Origin: Ideonella sp. A 288
Lineage (GTDB): Bacteria > Pseudomonadota > Gammaproteobacteria > Burkholderiales > Burkholderiaceae_C
DNA length: 64,000 nt
Assembly (NCBI RefSeq): GCF_002198735.1
Contig: NZ_MWLO01000123.1
Location: 25,622 to 89,621, forward strand
Direction of reading: 5' to 3'
Part shown: positions 19,879 to 32,465 of the stretch, piece by piece
Layout: every line of letters begins with the position of its first letter
How positions within the stretch are numbered: position 1 is the first letter of the stretch
Notes under the pieces: generated by a model
What the model was told of the DNA's origin: nothing
What the model saw: only the letters and a program-made list of their open reading frames with translations
Database searches by the model: none
Translations under genes and position numbers: made by a program

Positions 19879-21353
19879 ACCGCGAAATGTTGATGCTGGT
19901 CGACGCCATCTCCCGCGAGAAGAACGTCGACCGTGAGGTGGTGTTCGGCGCGGTCGAGGCCGCCCTGGCGCAGGCCACCAAGAAATTGAATGGCGGTGAG
20001 GTGGACATCCGCGTGGCCGTCGACCGTGACACGGGCGTCTACGAGACGTTCCGCCGCTGGCTGGTCGTGCCCGATGAGGCCGGCCTGCAGAACCCCGACG
20101 CCGAAGAAATGCTCAGCGACGCCCTCGACCGCATCGCCGAGATCGAAGTGGGCGACTTCATCGAGGAGCCGATCGAGTCGCTCCCGATCGGCCGAATCGG
20201 CGCCATGGCGGCCAAGCAGGTCATCCTGCAGAAGATCCGCGATGCCGAGCGCGAGACCTTGCTCAACGACTTCCTGTCGCGTGGCGACAAGATCTTCGTC
20301 GGCACGGTCAAGCGCCTCGACAAGGGCGACATCATCGTCGAGAGCGGGCGCGTGGAAGGCCGGCTCAAGCGCAGCGAGATGATCCCGAAGGAGAACCTCC
20401 GCTCCGGCGACCGGGTGAGGGCTTTCATCGCCGGCATCGACCCCACGGCACGCGGCGCCCAGATCCTGCTGTCGCGGTCTGCGCCCGGCTTCATGATCGA
20501 GTTGTTCGCCCAGGAAGTGCCCGAGATGGAGCAGGGCCTGCTCGAGATCAAGAGCTGCGCGCGCGACGCGGGGTCGCGGGCCAAGATTGCCGTGGTCTCG
20601 CACGACAAGCGGGTCGATCCGATCGGCACCTGCGTGGGCGTGCGCGGTTCGCGAGTCAACGCCGTCACCAACGAACTGGCTGGCGAGCGTGTGGACATCG
20701 TGCTGTGGTCCGAAGACCCCGCGCAGTTCGTCATCGGCGCGTTGGCGCCGGCCAATGTGCAGTCGATCGTCGTCGACGAAGAGAAGCACGCCATGGACGT
20801 GGTGGTCGACGAGGAAAACCTCGCCATCGCCATCGGCCGTGGTGGCCAGAACGTGAGGCTCGCCTCCGAAATGACCGGCTGGCGCATCAACATCATGACG
20901 GCCGAGGAATCGAACGCGAAGCAGGCGGTCGAGAGCGATTCCATCCGGCGCCTGTTCGTCGATAAGCTCGATGTCGACGAGGAGGTTGCCAACATCCTGA
21001 TCGAGGAAGGCTTCACCAGCCTCGAGGAAGTGGCCTATGTGCCATTGCAGGAGATGCTGGAAATCGAATCCTTCGACGAGGACACCATCTCCGAGTTGCG
21101 CAACCGTGCCAAGGATGCGCTGCTGACGATGGAAATCGCGCACGAAGAGAATGTCGAAGAGGTGTCGCAGGACCTGCGCGACCTGGAAGGCCTGAATCCC
21201 GATCTGATCGGCAAGCTGGCCGACGGTGGCGTGCACACACGCGACGACCTTGCCGACCTGGCGGTGGACGAACTGGTCGACATGACACAGATCGACGAGA
21301 CCACCGCCAAAGCCCTGATCATGAAGGCGCGGGAGCATTGGTTCACGGCCTGA
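19875..21353 (+). CDS. nusA: Transcription termination/antitermination factor NusA
   Basis: 492 residues: N-terminal polymerase-binding domain ([18 protein letters not shown]), S1 domain around [21 protein letters not shown], two KH domains ([16 protein letters not shown] and [17 protein letters not shown]) and two C-terminal acidic repeats, as in other proteobacteria. A strong GGAGGT precedes the start, which overlaps the rimP stop. Confidence 0.97.
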   Translation: MNREMLMLVDAISREKNVDREVVFGAVEAALAQATKKLNGGEVDIRVAVDRDTGVYETFRRWLVVPDEAGLQNPDAEEMLSDALDRIAEIEVGDFIEEPIESLPIGRIGAMAAKQVILQKIRDAERETLLNDFLSRGDKIFVGTVKRLDKGDIIVESGRVEGRLKRSEMIPKENLRSGDRVRAFIAGIDPTARGAQILLSRSAPGFMIELFAQEVPEMEQGLLEIKSCARDAGSRAKIAVVSHDKRVDPIGTCVGVRGSRVNAVTNELAGERVDIVLWSEDPAQFVIGALAPANVQSIVVDEEKHAMDVVVDEENLAIAIGRGGQNVRLASEMTGWRINIMTAEESNAKQAVESDSIRRLFVDKLDVDEEVANILIEEGFTSLEEVAYVPLQEMLEIESFDEDTISELRNRAKDALLTMEIAHEENVEEVSQDLRDLEGLNPDLIGKLADGGVHTRDDLADLAVDELVDMTQIDETTAKALIMKAREHWFTA

Positions 21354-21408
21354 TCGGCCCTGACCACGCCCCGCCCACGCACCGCAGTTCACGCAAGGAA
21401 ATTCACCC

Positions 21409-24333
21409 ATGGCCGTGACGACCGTCGCCCAGTTCGCAGCCGAGCTCAACCGTCCTGCCGGGACGCTGCTCGAGCAGCTGCAGTCTGCCGGTGTCGCGAA
21501 GAAGTCGCCCGACGACGCACTGACCGATTCCGACAAGGAACGCTTGCTCGACTACCTGCGCAGCGCGCATGGCACCGGTGGTGCCGAGCGCAAGAAAATC
21601 ACGCTGACACGAAAGTCCACCAGCGAGATCAAGCAGGCCGATGCGTCCGGCAAGGCCCGAACCATCCAGGTCGAGGTGCGCAAGAAGCGCGTGTTCGTGA
21701 AGCGTGACGACCTGCCGCCCGGCACCGATCCGGACGTGGCCGCCGCGGCCGAAGAGGCCGCGCTCGTCCAGCGCGAGGAAGAAGCCCGCGCCCACGCCGA
21801 ACTGCTGCGCCGCCAGGAAGAAGAGCTGGCCGAGCGGCAGCGGCAGCGCGAAGAAAATGAACGCCTGGCCCGCGAGGCCGCAGCCGCGGCCGAAGCCGCC
21901 GCCAAGGCGGCCGCCGAAGCGGCGGCACGCGAAGCCGCCGAGGCCGCGGCCAAGGCAGCCGCGTCGGCTGCCATCGAGAAGGCCGCTGCATCCGAATCCA
22001 CCAAGGCCGCGCCGGCAGCACCGGCCGAGGCCGCACCGGCCACGGCGGCCGCGCCGACGCCTGCCGCCGCGCCGGCACCGGCACCTGCACCAGCGCCAGC
22101 CCCGGTGGAGTCGAAACCCGGCATCCGCATCGTCAAGGCCGGCGAGGCCGAAGCGGCCGAGAAGGCGCAACTGGCGGCCGTGGCCAAGCGCCGTCAGGCC
22201 GCCGAGAGCGAAGCGGCGGCCATCCGGGCGATGATGAACACCAAGAACACGGTGCGCACCGCCCCCAAGAAGCCGGAAGAGGTCAAGCCGGCTGCGGCGG
22301 CCACACCGGCCATCTCTGGCACGATCCACAAGCCGAAGACCGCCCCGGGCGCCACTGCGGCACCGGGCAGCGCCAAGCCGGGCGACAAGAAGTCGGTCAA
22401 GTCCGAGAAGTTGTCTTCGAGCTGGGCCGACGACGCGGCGAAGAAGCGCGCCGCAGCGGGCAAGGGTCGGACCGATTCCGGTGGTGCCGGTCGTCCTGGC
22501 TGGCGTGCGCCTCGTGGGGGCCGCAAGGGCGAACGTGATTCAGGGCAAAGCAACTTCCAGGCACCGACCGAGCAGGTCATCCAGGAAGTGCATGTGCCCG
22601 AGACCATCAGCGTGGCCGACCTGGCCCACAAGATGTCGGTCAAGGCCGCCGAGGTCATCAAGCAACTGATGAAGCTGGGGCAGATGGTCACCATCAACCA
22701 GCAACTCGACCAGGAGACCGCGATGATCGTGGTCGAGGAAATGGGCCACAAGGCCTTCGCCGCCAAGCTGGACGATCCGGACGCGTTCCTCGAAGAAGAA
22801 CACGTCGCCACCGAAGGCGAGAAGCTGCCGCGTGCGCCGGTGGTCACCATCATGGGCCACGTCGACCACGGCAAGACCTCGCTGCTCGACTACATCCGCC
22901 GCACCCGTGTGGCGGCGGGCGAGGCGGGCGGCATCACGCAGCACATCGGCGCCTACCACGTCGAAACGCCGCGCGGCATGATCACCTTCCTCGACACCCC
23001 GGGCCACGCAGCTTTCACCGCGATGCGTGCCCGTGGCGCCACCGCCACCGACATCGTCATCCTGGTGGTCGCCGCCGACGACGGCGTGATGCCCCAGACC
23101 AAGGAAGCCATCGCCCACGCGAAGGCCGCCGGGGTGCCGATCGTGGTGGCCATGAACAAGATCGACAAACCCGGTGCCAATCTGGAACGCCTGAAGGGCG
23201 AACTGGTGGCTGAAAGCGTCGTTCCCGAAGATTTCGGCGGCGACACACCGTTCGTTCCGGTGTCGGCCAAGACGGGCGAGGGCATCGACGGCCTGCTCGA
23301 GCAGGTGCTGCTGCAGGCCGAGGTGCTGGAACTGGCTGCGCCGGTCACATCGCTGGCCAAGGGCCTGGTCATCGAAGCCAAGCTCGACAAGGGCCGCGGT
23401 CCGGTGGCCACGGTGCTGGTGCAAAGCGGCACGCTGCGCCGCGGCGACGTGGTGCTGGCGGGTTCGAGCTTCGGCCGGGTTCGCGCCATGCTCGACGAGG
23501 ACGGCAAGGCCACGCAAGAAGCGGGTCCGTCGATCCCGGTCGAGATCCAGGGCCTCACCGAGGTGCCGCAGGCCGGCGACGAGTTCATGGTGCTGTCGGA
23601 CGAGCGCCGCGCCCGCGAGATCGCCACCTTCCGCCAGGGCAAGTACCGCGAGGTCACGCTCAACAAGCGCCAGGCCGCCAAGCTCGAGAACATGTTCGAG
23701 AACATGGGCGAGGGCCAGGCCCAGACGCTGGCGCTCATCGTCAAGGCCGACGTGCAGGGTTCGCAGGAAGCGCTGTCGCAGTCGCTGGTCAAGCTCAGCA
23801 CGCCCGAGGTCAAGGTGCAGATCGTGCACGCGGCCGTCGGCGGCATCAGCGAGAGCGACATCAACCTGGCGATCGCCTCCAAGGCCGTCATCATCGGCTT
23901 CAACGTGCGTGCCGATGCCAATGCGCGCAAGCTGGCCGAAGGCAACGACGTCGACATCCGCTACTACAACATCATCTACGACGCGGTCGACGAAGTGAAG
24001 GCGGCCATGACCGGCATGCTGGCGCCCGAGCAGCGCGAAGAGATCATCGGCGGGGCCGAGATCCGCACGGTGTTCGTGGCCAGCAAGATCGGCACGGTGG
24101 CTGGTTGCATGGTCACCGCCGGCCTGGTCACGCGCAACGCGCGCTTCCGCCTGCTGCGCGACAACGTGGTGATCTATACCGGCGAGATCGAGTCGCTCAA
24201 GCGCCTGAAGGACGACGTGCGCGAAGTCAAGGAAGGCTTCGAGTGCGGCATCAAGCTGAAGAACTACAACGACATCGCCGAGGGCGATCAGCTGGAGTTC
24301 TTCGAAGTCAAGGAAGTCGCACGAACGCTGTAA
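21409..24333 (+). CDS. infB: Translation initiation factor IF-2
   Basis: GTPase that places fMet-tRNA on the 30S subunit. 974 residues, one of the longer forms. The N-terminal region (about residues 115-400) is very rich in Ala, Glu, Pro and Lys. The GTPase motifs are G1 [15 protein letters not shown]3 DTPGHAAF and G4 NKID. AAGGAA precedes the ATG. Follows nusA in the conserved order. Confidence 0.97.
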   Translation: MAVTTVAQFAAELNRPAGTLLEQLQSAGVAKKSPDDALTDSDKERLLDYLRSAHGTGGAERKKITLTRKSTSEIKQADASGKARTIQVEVRKKRVFVKRDDLPPGTDPDVAAAAEEAALVQREEEARAHAELLRRQEEELAERQRQREENERLAREAAAAAEAAAKAAAEAAAREAAEAAAKAAASAAIEKAAASESTKAAPAAPAEAAPATAAAPTPAAAPAPAPAPAPAPVESKPGIRIVKAGEAEAAEKAQLAAVAKRRQAAESEAAAIRAMMNTKNTVRTAPKKPEEVKPAAAATPAISGTIHKPKTAPGATAAPGSAKPGDKKSVKSEKLSSSWADDAAKKRAAAGKGRTDSGGAGRPGWRAPRGGRKGERDSGQSNFQAPTEQVIQEVHVPETISVADLAHKMSVKAAEVIKQLMKLGQMVTINQQLDQETAMIVVEEMGHKAFAAKLDDPDAFLEEEHVATEGEKLPRAPVVTIMGHVDHGKTSLLDYIRRTRVAAGEAGGITQHIGAYHVETPRGMITFLDTPGHAAFTAMRARGATATDIVILVVAADDGVMPQTKEAIAHAKAAGVPIVVAMNKIDKPGANLERLKGELVAESVVPEDFGGDTPFVPVSAKTGEGIDGLLEQVLLQAEVLELAAPVTSLAKGLVIEAKLDKGRGPVATVLVQSGTLRRGDVVLAGSSFGRVRAMLDEDGKATQEAGPSIPVEIQGLTEVPQAGDEFMVLSDERRAREIATFRQGKYREVTLNKRQAAKLENMFENMGEGQAQTLALIVKADVQGSQEALSQSLVKLSTPEVKVQIVHAAVGGISESDINLAIASKAVIIGFNVRADANARKLAEGNDVDIRYYNIIYDAVDEVKAAMTGMLAPEQREEIIGGAEIRTVFVASKIGTVAGCMVTAGLVTRNARFRLLRDNVVIYTGEIESLKRLKDDVREVKEGFECGIKLKNYNDIAEGDQLEFFEVKEVARTL

Positions 24334-24353
24334 GGCGGATTTGCCCTCACCCT

Positions 24354-24389
24354 GCAAACCCCGCCCTCTGCAAAGTGGGCGGGGTTTGC
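24354..24389 (+). other. Strong intercistronic hairpin between infB and rbfA
   Basis: Perfect 13-bp inverted repeat GCAAACCCCGCCC / GGGCGGGGTTTGC with a 10-base loop, in the 86-base gap. It is not followed by a T-run, so it looks like an mRNA-stability or partial attenuation element rather than a simple terminator. The rbfA Shine-Dalgarno starts 16 bases after the stem. Confidence 0.7.
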
Positions 24390-24419
24390 GCTTGAGTGGC
24401 AACCGAAGGAGCCCATGCC

Positions 24420-24782
24420 ATGCGCCACAAGAAAGCCATCCCGAACCGCAGCTTCCGCATCGCCGACCAGATCCAGCGTGATCTGGGCGAACTGATCCGC
24501 GAGTTGAAGGACCCCCGTGTCGGCATGGTCACGATCAACAGCGTCGATGTGACGGCCGACTATGCCCACGCCAAGGTGTACTTCTCGCTGCTGATGGGTG
24601 AGCCCAGCGAGTGCGAGGCGGGCCTGAACGAGGCCGCTGGCTTCCTGCGCAACGGCTTGTTCAAGCGCCTGCAGATACATACCGTGCCGACACTGCATTT
24701 CCACTTCGACCGCACCACCGAGCACGCGGCCGAGTTGAGCGCGTTGATCCGCCAGGCCAACGCAACGCGGGCCAAGGACTGA
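24420..24782 (+). CDS. rbfA: Ribosome-binding factor A
   Basis: Binds the 30S subunit and helps 16S rRNA 5'-end processing. 120 residues from [22 protein letters not shown]. The conserved [24 protein letters not shown] and [15 protein letters not shown] are present. Start ATG 24420 is preceded by GAAGGAG at 24405-24411; the ATG at 24415 is out of frame. truB begins five bases after its stop. Confidence 0.95.
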   Translation: MRHKKAIPNRSFRIADQIQRDLGELIRELKDPRVGMVTINSVDVTADYAHAKVYFSLLMGEPSECEAGLNEAAGFLRNGLFKRLQIHTVPTLHFHFDRTTEHAAELSALIRQANATRAKD

Positions 24783-24786
24783 GACC

Positions 24787-25770
24787 GTGAACCGCCCAGT
24801 TCGTCCCCGCATCGTGCGGCGCACCGTGCACGGTGTGCTGCTGCTCGACAAGCCGCATGGCTGGACGAGCAACGATGCGCTGCAGAAGGCCAAGTGGCTG
24901 CTGCGGGCCGACAAGGCAGGGCACACCGGCACGCTCGATCCGCTGGCCACCGGCCTGCTGCCGCTGTGCTTCGGCGCGGCCACCAAGTTCAGCCAGGTGA
25001 GCCTGGACGCCGACAAGTCCTATCGCGCCACCCTGGGTTTGGGCCGACGCACCAGCACCGGCGATCTCGAAGGCGAGGTCGTCGACGAGCGGCCGGTGCA
25101 GGTCGATCGCGCGGCCGTCGATGCGGTGTGCGCTCGATTTGCCGGGCCGATCGACCAGTTGCCGCCGATGCACTCCGCGCTGAAGAAGGACGGCAAGGCC
25201 CTCTACGAGTACGCGCGCGCCGGCGTCACCGTCGAGCGCCCGACGCGTCGGGTGACGATCCACGCCATCGACGTGGTCGACTGGCAGGGCGACATGCTGG
25301 TGATCGACGTGCGCTGCAGCAAGGGCACCTACATCCGCACGCTCGCCGAGGACATCGGCGAGGCGCTGGGTTGCGGTGCGCACCTGGCCGCGCTGCGGCG
25401 CACGGCCAGCGGCCCGCTCGACGTGGCCCGGGCCGTGACGCTGGCCGAGCTCGAGGCGATGGACGAGCCGCGCCGCGAGGCCCTGCTGCTGCCGCCCGAC
25501 TGCCTGCTGTCGGAGTGGCCTGCGCTGGCACTGGATGCCGGGGAGGCGGGCCGCTTCCTCTCCGGCCTGCGCCGTCGCGTCGCCGAGGCCGACCGCGCCG
25601 CCGTGCGCGTCTACGGCCCCGAGCCGGGCGCCTTCCTCGGCACAGCCCACATCGCCGGCGGCGAACTGATCGCAGACCGGCTGCTGAGCCCGCCCGAAGT
25701 GCAGGCCCTGCTGATTCCCACGACCGCCATGCCCACCCCCGAGCCCGCGCCAGCCCTGGCGGCCGCCTGA
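24787..25770 (+). CDS. truB: tRNA pseudouridine(55) synthase TruB
   Basis: Forms pseudouridine 55 in the T-loop of tRNAs. 327 residues, GTG start. The catalytic aspartate lies in [14 protein letters not shown], and [27 protein letters not shown] is the second conserved region. The C-terminal tail ends in an Ala/Pro-rich extension. Part of the rbfA-truB pair found in most proteobacteria. Confidence 0.96.
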   Translation: MNRPVRPRIVRRTVHGVLLLDKPHGWTSNDALQKAKWLLRADKAGHTGTLDPLATGLLPLCFGAATKFSQVSLDADKSYRATLGLGRRTSTGDLEGEVVDERPVQVDRAAVDAVCARFAGPIDQLPPMHSALKKDGKALYEYARAGVTVERPTRRVTIHAIDVVDWQGDMLVIDVRCSKGTYIRTLAEDIGEALGCGAHLAALRRTASGPLDVARAVTLAELEAMDEPRREALLLPPDCLLSEWPALALDAGEAGRFLSGLRRRVAEADRAAVRVYGPEPGAFLGTAHIAGGELIADRLLSPPEVQALLIPTTAMPTPEPAPALAAA

Positions 25771-25788
25771 TTTTTCACGAGACCCACC

Positions 25789-27606
<1,818 letters not shown>

Positions 27607-27620
27607 CACCGCGGCGTCCC

Positions 27621-28535
27621 ATGCGTCTGTCGCACTCGCAGGCCGTGCTGCTGATGGTGGCGATCACGGCGATGTGGAGCATCGCCGGTGTCGTCACACG
27701 CCACCTCGAGGCGGCGCGCAGTTTCGAGGTCACCTTCTGGCGCAGCCTGTTCAACGCACTCGCGCTCTGCGTGGCGCTCGCCTTGATGCGCGGCCCCACC
27801 TTCTGGCGAGGGCTGGTGCGCGGTGGCTGGCCACTCTGGGCTTCCGGGTTGTGCTGGGCGGTGATGTACACCAACTTCATGGTGGCCATCACGCTGACCA
27901 CCGTGGCCACGGTGCTGATCACGATGTCGATCGCGCCGCTGGTGACGGCCCTGTTTGCGCGGCTCTTCCTGCGCCACCTCCTGCCGGCGCGCACCTGGCT
28001 GGCCATCGGCGTGGCCGGCTGCGGCATCGCGTGGATGTTCGGGCAGCAGGCGCTGGCCGGCGGTGGCTCGCTCACCGGCACGCTGGTGGCGCTGGGCGTG
28101 CCGATCGCCGGTGCGGCCAACTGGACGCTGCTGCAGTACCTGCACCAGCGACACGCCCGCGACCCGTCGATCGACGCGCCCGACATGCTCCCCGCCGTGC
28201 TGCTGGGTGCCCTGGGCTCGGCCGCAGTGACGCTGCCGCTGGCCGTGCCGTTCTCGGCGTCAGGCCACGACCTGGGCCTGCTCGCGCTGCTGGGGGTGGT
28301 GCAGTTGGCGATTCCCTGCCTGCTGGTGATCCAGGTGGCCAAGGTGCTGCCGGCGCCGGAGGTGTCGCTGCTCGGCATGCTGGAGGTGATCTTCGGCGTG
28401 CTGCTGGCCTGGGTGGGCGCCGGCGAGGCGCCCGGTCCGACCGTGCTGATCGGCGGTGCCCTGGTGATCGGTGCCTTGCTGGCCAACGAAGGTGTCGCGC
28501 TGCGAGAACGGCAGCGCGCGCTGGCCGCGGGGTAG
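27621..28535 (+). CDS. EamA/DMT family transporter
   Basis: Inner-membrane exporter of the drug/metabolite superfamily, 304 residues with about ten hydrophobic segments arranged as two EamA repeats. Examples are [17 protein letters not shown] near the start, [24 protein letters not shown] and [20 protein letters not shown] in the second repeat, followed by [20 protein letters not shown]. Substrate unknown. 14 bases after typA in the same direction. Confidence 0.88.
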   Translation: MRLSHSQAVLLMVAITAMWSIAGVVTRHLEAARSFEVTFWRSLFNALALCVALALMRGPTFWRGLVRGGWPLWASGLCWAVMYTNFMVAITLTTVATVLITMSIAPLVTALFARLFLRHLLPARTWLAIGVAGCGIAWMFGQQALAGGGSLTGTLVALGVPIAGAANWTLLQYLHQRHARDPSIDAPDMLPAVLLGALGSAAVTLPLAVPFSASGHDLGLLALLGVVQLAIPCLLVIQVAKVLPAPEVSLLGMLEVIFGVLLAWVGAGEAPGPTVLIGGALVIGALLANEGVALRERQRALAAG

Positions 28536-28581
28536 GGACAGCCCGCTGCGACTCTGCCGCGGCAACGCATAGCATGCAGGC

Positions 28582-30243
28582 ATGAAGCAGCTTTCCGGAC
28601 TCGACGCCACCTTCCTGTTCCTCGAGACCCCCGAGATGCCGATGCATGTCGGCGCGCTGAACATCTACGAACTGCCGGCGGGCCACAAGGGCAAGTTCAT
28701 CACCCAGTTGCGAAAGCACATGGCCGAGCGCATGCCGCTGATGCCGGTGCTGCGTCGTCGGGTGTGGTGGATGCCGCTGAACCTGGCCAACCCGGCCTGG
28801 GTGGATGCCGAGCCAGACCTCCGCCACCACATCGTCGAGCACAAGCTGCCGCCGTCGGCCAAGGTGGGCGACGGCATGGCCGAACTGGAGGCGGCGGTCA
28901 GCGAACTGCACGCGCAGCGGCTGGACCGCGCCCGGCCGCTGTGGAAGTTCCATGTGCTCGAAGGGCTGGCGCCCACGGCGGATGGCCGCAAGCGCGTCGC
29001 GCTGTACTCACAGTTCCACCATGCGGCGGTCGACGGCCAGGCGGCCGTGGCGCTGGCCCGCGTGATCCTCGACCTCAGCCCCGAGGGTCGTGCCCTCGAC
29101 ATCAAGCCCAGCAAGCGGCCGCGCACGCTGAGCCTGAGCCTGTCGCAGATGCTGCGCGGGGCGCTGGCCAGCGAGGTGTCGCAGGTCGTGGGCATCGTCA
29201 AGCAGTTGCCGTCCACTGTCGGCACCTTGTCCGACGCCGCAGGGTCGGCCCTGCGCCGCAGCGGCCTGCTGGCCAAGGCCACCGGCAAGTCGAAGGCCGG
29301 GCCCAGTGTCAGCAACCTCACGCTGGCGCCGCGCACGGTGTTCAACCAGTCGATCGGCGCGGGCCGTGCCTTTGCCGGCGTCAGTTTGCCGCTGGGCGAG
29401 ATCAAGGCGCTGGGCAAGCAGCACCAGGCCACCATCAACGACGTCGTGCTGCTGGTGTGCAGCACCGCGCTGCGCCGCTACCTGCAGCAGCACAAGGCGC
29501 TGCCGCGCAAGTCGCTGGTGGCGGCGGTGCCGATCTCGCTGCGCGAGAAGGGTGACACCACGTCCGACAACCAGGCCTCGATGACCCTGGTCAGCCTGGG
29601 CACGAACATCGCCGACCTGGGCAAGCGACTGGCCCATGTGAAGGCGGCCACGGCCGCGATGAAGTCGACGGTGGGCGACCTGCGCAGCATCCTGCCGACC
29701 GACTTTCCGTCGATCGGCGTGCCCTGGCTGATGGAGGCGGTGACGGCTCTGTACGGCAAGGCCAAGGTGGCCGACCGCATCCCGCAGGTGGCCAACGTGG
29801 TGATCAGCAACGTGCCGGGGCCGCCGGTCCCGCTGTTCCTGGCCGGCGCCCGGATGGCCTGCAACTACCCCACCTCGATCGTGGTGCACGGCATCGCCCT
29901 GAACATCACGGTCGAAAGCTACGACCAGCAGATGGACTTCGGCCTCGTCGCCGATGCGCACGCCATGCCCGACGTGCGGGCCCTGGCCAAGGCCATCGAG
30001 ATCGCCTTCGACGACCTGCGCCTGCTGTCCGGTGAGGCTCCGCCGGACGAGACTGCGGCGTCCCTGGCGGCTGGGGTCATCGGTGCTGCGCAGCGAAAGG
30101 TCAAGGCCACCGTGGCCGGCGCGGTGCAGCGGGCGGCCCGCACCGCGGTGGACACGGCGGTCGGCCAGGCCGTCGGTGCCGTGGCGCGCGCCACCGGCCG
30201 TTCGAAGGTGACCGCTCCAATCCAGCGCAGGCGCACCCGATAA
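28582..30243 (+). CDS. Wax ester synthase/diacylglycerol acyltransferase (WS/DGAT) family
   Basis: Acyl-CoA dependent acyltransferase making wax esters or triacylglycerol, 553 residues. The catalytic motif HHxxxDG is H146-H147-A-A-V-D151-G152. N-terminal MKQLSGLDATFLFLETPEMPMHVG is typical, as is the late ISNVPGPPVPLFLAGARM segment. Unusual is an Ala/Val/Arg-rich tail of about 60 residues (QRKVKATVAGAVQRAARTA...), possibly an amphipathic helix binding lipid bodies. Implies storage-lipid formation in this organism; activity preference is unknown. Confidence 0.92.
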   Translation: MKQLSGLDATFLFLETPEMPMHVGALNIYELPAGHKGKFITQLRKHMAERMPLMPVLRRRVWWMPLNLANPAWVDAEPDLRHHIVEHKLPPSAKVGDGMAELEAAVSELHAQRLDRARPLWKFHVLEGLAPTADGRKRVALYSQFHHAAVDGQAAVALARVILDLSPEGRALDIKPSKRPRTLSLSLSQMLRGALASEVSQVVGIVKQLPSTVGTLSDAAGSALRRSGLLAKATGKSKAGPSVSNLTLAPRTVFNQSIGAGRAFAGVSLPLGEIKALGKQHQATINDVVLLVCSTALRRYLQQHKALPRKSLVAAVPISLREKGDTTSDNQASMTLVSLGTNIADLGKRLAHVKAATAAMKSTVGDLRSILPTDFPSIGVPWLMEAVTALYGKAKVADRIPQVANVVISNVPGPPVPLFLAGARMACNYPTSIVVHGIALNITVESYDQQMDFGLVADAHAMPDVRALAKAIEIAFDDLRLLSGEAPPDETAASLAAGVIGAAQRKVKATVAGAVQRAARTAVDTAVGQAVGAVARATGRSKVTAPIQRRRTR

Positions 30244-30256
30244 CATGGTCGCCATG

Positions 30257-30271
30257 CCCGCCGTCGGCGGG
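30257..30271. other. 15-base GC palindrome between acyltransferase and hydrolase genes
   Basis: CCCGCCG T CGGCGGG in the 39-base gap, 12 bases before the hydrolase start. It could fold as a small hairpin or serve as a protein site; no function is known. Confidence 0.35.
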
Positions 30272-30282
30272 TTCGGACGACC

Positions 30283-31179
30283 ATGAAACTGCACGCCAAC
30301 GGCCTCGGCATCGAGGTGGACGACCAGGGTCCGCGCGACGGCGAGCCGCTGCTGCTGATCATGGGCCTGGGCATGCAGCTGCTGGGCTGGCCCCAGGAAC
30401 TGGTCGACGAACTGGTCGCACGCGGGTTTCGCGTCATCCGCATGGACAACCGCGACATCGGCCTGAGCGACGGCCTCGATCACCTCGGCGTGCCCAGCGT
30501 GGCCATGGCCGGCTTCCGCTACGCGCTGCGCCTGAAGGTGCGCTCGCCTTACCCGCTGCAGGCCATGGCCGACGATGCGCTGGGCGTGCTCGACGCCCTG
30601 GGCATTGCCCGCGCGCACGTGTGCGGTGCGTCGATGGGCGGCATGATCGCCCAGCACCTGGCGGCAAGGCATCCGCAGCGGGTGAAGAGCCTGACCCTGG
30701 TGATGTCGACCTCGGGCCACCGCGGGCTGCCGCAGCCCAGTGCGGCCGTGCGACGGGCGCTGATCAGCCGCCCGAAGGGACAGGACGTGGCCTCGATCGT
30801 CACCCACCTCGAGCGTTTGTTGAAGGTGATCGGCAGCCCCGGCTACCCGCCCGATCCGTCGCGGCAGCGCGCACGGCTCGAGGCCATGGTGCGTCGGGCC
30901 TGGCGTCCAAAGGGCACCGCCCGGCAGTTGCTGGCCGTGGTGGCCGATGGGGACCGCAGCCCCCTGCTGCGACTGATCACGGCGCCCACGCGGGTGGTGC
31001 ATGGCCAGGCCGATCCGCTGATCCCGGTGGCCTCGGCGCACGACCTGGTGGCCAGGATTCCGAAGGCCGTGGCGGACATCATCCCGGGAATGGGGCATGA
31101 CCTGCCCTTGCCGCTGATGCCGCGGCTGGCCGCCGCCATCGCGGAGAACGCGGCCCGCGCCGCGCCAGCCGTCGGCTGA
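30283..31179 (+). CDS. Alpha/beta hydrolase
   Basis: 298-residue soluble esterase/lipase-like enzyme. Nucleophile S117 in the elbow CGASMGGM; the strand-turn MDNRDIGLSDGLDH resembles the oxyanion region, and GQADPLIP plus the last histidine in GMGHDLP supply the acid and base. Next to the WS/DGAT gene in the same direction, so it may act on neutral lipids or acyl esters, which is inference. Confidence 0.88.
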   Translation: MKLHANGLGIEVDDQGPRDGEPLLLIMGLGMQLLGWPQELVDELVARGFRVIRMDNRDIGLSDGLDHLGVPSVAMAGFRYALRLKVRSPYPLQAMADDALGVLDALGIARAHVCGASMGGMIAQHLAARHPQRVKSLTLVMSTSGHRGLPQPSAAVRRALISRPKGQDVASIVTHLERLLKVIGSPGYPPDPSRQRARLEAMVRRAWRPKGTARQLLAVVADGDRSPLLRLITAPTRVVHGQADPLIPVASAHDLVARIPKAVADIIPGMGHDLPLPLMPRLAAAIAENAARAAPAVG

Positions 31180-31181
31180 CC

Positions 31182-31215
31182 GCCACCTGGCGCGCCGTTG
31201 CGCCGCGCCGGTGGC
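31182..31215. terminator. Bidirectional hairpin between convergent hydrolase and RES toxin genes
   Basis: Stem GCCACC-T-GGCGCG pairing with CGCGCC-GGTGGC (12 bp, one bulged T) around a 9-base loop. It fills the gap between two convergent stop codons. No long T-run is present. Confidence 0.6.
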
Positions 31216-32022
31216 TCAGCCGCCCGGGATGGGCTTGCGCGCCCTGGCTGGAGCAGTGCGACGCGGTGATCGCGTCGTCGGGGCGGCCGTGTCGCTTGCG
31301 GCCTCGCCTTGCGCTCCAGTGGCCTCCAGCACGTGCGGCTCGCCCTTCTCGAACCAATGCGTGATGCGATGGCCATCCCAGTGCAGGCTCACGTGCCCGG
31401 CGGGCCGGGCATTGGCCAGCGCGCGCGGCACGAACACCGCCACGCATTCGCCAGTGCGGTGGCGCACGCTGTCGTAGGCGAGGGCGGCGCTGCCGGCGTC
31501 CCGCATCGCCTGCGCCAGCGCTTGGCCGGCGCCATAGCGATCAGGGTGGTAGACCTCCGCGAAGTCCGCCGCACGCCCGCGCAGATCGTGTGCGGCCACC
31601 TGCAGGTCGGCCTGGATCCATCGCAGGTCGACGTCGATTTCGGGTTCAGCGGTGCGGGCCAGGAAGATGGCGCGATGGTGGCTGACCTCCGCGATCGCGG
31701 TCTCCAGTGCGCGAGCGGCGTAGTACACGCCACGGCTGCCGTCGCTGAAGCGCGAGCCTTCGGGGTTGAGGTGGGTGAACGCCGCCATCACCAGCGTGGC
31801 CCCGGGGCCGGTCACCCGCTCGGCGGGTGGCACCAGCGACAGCGCACCCAGTTCCTGGCGAATGCGCGGGTTGGTGAGCGCCTCGATGGCGAAGACGACG
31901 TCGAGGTCTTCGGGGCGGGCGATGTCGTCGTACAGGCCGACCGTGGGAAAGCGGCTGGCAATCAGCCGGTGGCAGGGCGTCCAGGACAGGTCGACGACCG
32001 GGATGGCGTCCAGACCCGTCAT
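31216..32022 (-). CDS. RES domain toxin (NAD+-degrading type) of a RES-Xre pair
   Basis: RES-domain toxins (MbcT, RES-Xre type II systems) destroy cellular NAD+. This protein has 268 residues. Candidate active-site residues are R91 in EGSRFSDGS, E112 in ETAIAEVSHH and S185 in AYDSVRHRTGE. The RES domain ends near residue 235; a 30-residue tail rich in Thr, Pro and Arg (PTTRSPRRTAPARARKP) is extra. Its ATG overlaps the antitoxin stop (ATGA, 32019-32022), so the antitoxin is made first. This order and overlap are typical. Confidence 0.88.
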   Translation of the reverse strand: MTGLDAIPVVDLSWTPCHRLIASRFPTVGLYDDIARPEDLDVVFAIEALTNPRIRQELGALSLVPPAERVTGPGATLVMAAFTHLNPEGSRFSDGSRGVYYAARALETAIAEVSHHRAIFLARTAEPEIDVDLRWIQADLQVAAHDLRGRAADFAEVYHPDRYGAGQALAQAMRDAGSAALAYDSVRHRTGECVAVFVPRALANARPAGHVSLHWDGHRITHWFEKGEPHVLEATGAQGEAASDTAAPTTRSPRRTAPARARKPIPGG

Positions 32023-32429
32023 GCCTTGCCGCCGCGCTGGGCATCGAGGTACTGGCGCACGACGTAAAGGTCGACCACCTGCCCCGCAAGCATGCGGTCG
32101 AGCGCCGACTGCCCACCCAGGAAGGGTGCGCTGTTGGGCTTGCGCACCCAGGCATCGGCACGCTCGGGCACCGGGAACAGCACGTGCAGCGCGGCATAGA
32201 TGCCGAAGAGATAGGACAGGCGCTCCAGCACATGCCGGTCGAGCGGGCTGAATCGGCCTTGCCGCCACTGGTACAGCGTGGTGCGCCCGACCCCCAACAG
32301 GGTGTGCTGCTCGGCCGCGGTGAGCTGCCAGGCCTCCGCAAGGCGCCAGAAGGTGCGCAAGGCTGCCTCTGCGGCGGCGGCGGACTGCAGATCGACGGAA
32401 GGACCGGCCGGTTGGGGAAGGGCGCTCAT
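32019..32429 (-). CDS. Xre/MbcA/ParS-family antitoxin of the RES-Xre pair
   Basis: 136 residues. An N-terminal helix-turn-helix (LTAAEQHTLLGVGRTTLYQWRQGRF) is followed by the DUF2384/MbcA-ParS toxin-binding domain (RLSYLFGIYAALHVLF, PFLGGQSALDRMLAG, VVRQYLDAQ). Neutralises the RES toxin and probably represses its own promoter; repeated CAGAAAC boxes lie about 45 bases upstream. First gene of the two-gene operon. Confidence 0.9.
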   Translation of the reverse strand: MSALPQPAGPSVDLQSAAAAEAALRTFWRLAEAWQLTAAEQHTLLGVGRTTLYQWRQGRFSPLDRHVLERLSYLFGIYAALHVLFPVPERADAWVRKPNSAPFLGGQSALDRMLAGQVVDLYVVRQYLDAQRGGKA

Positions 32430-32465
32430 GGGTGGCTCCAGTGCACACCCGCGATCGTACGCTTT

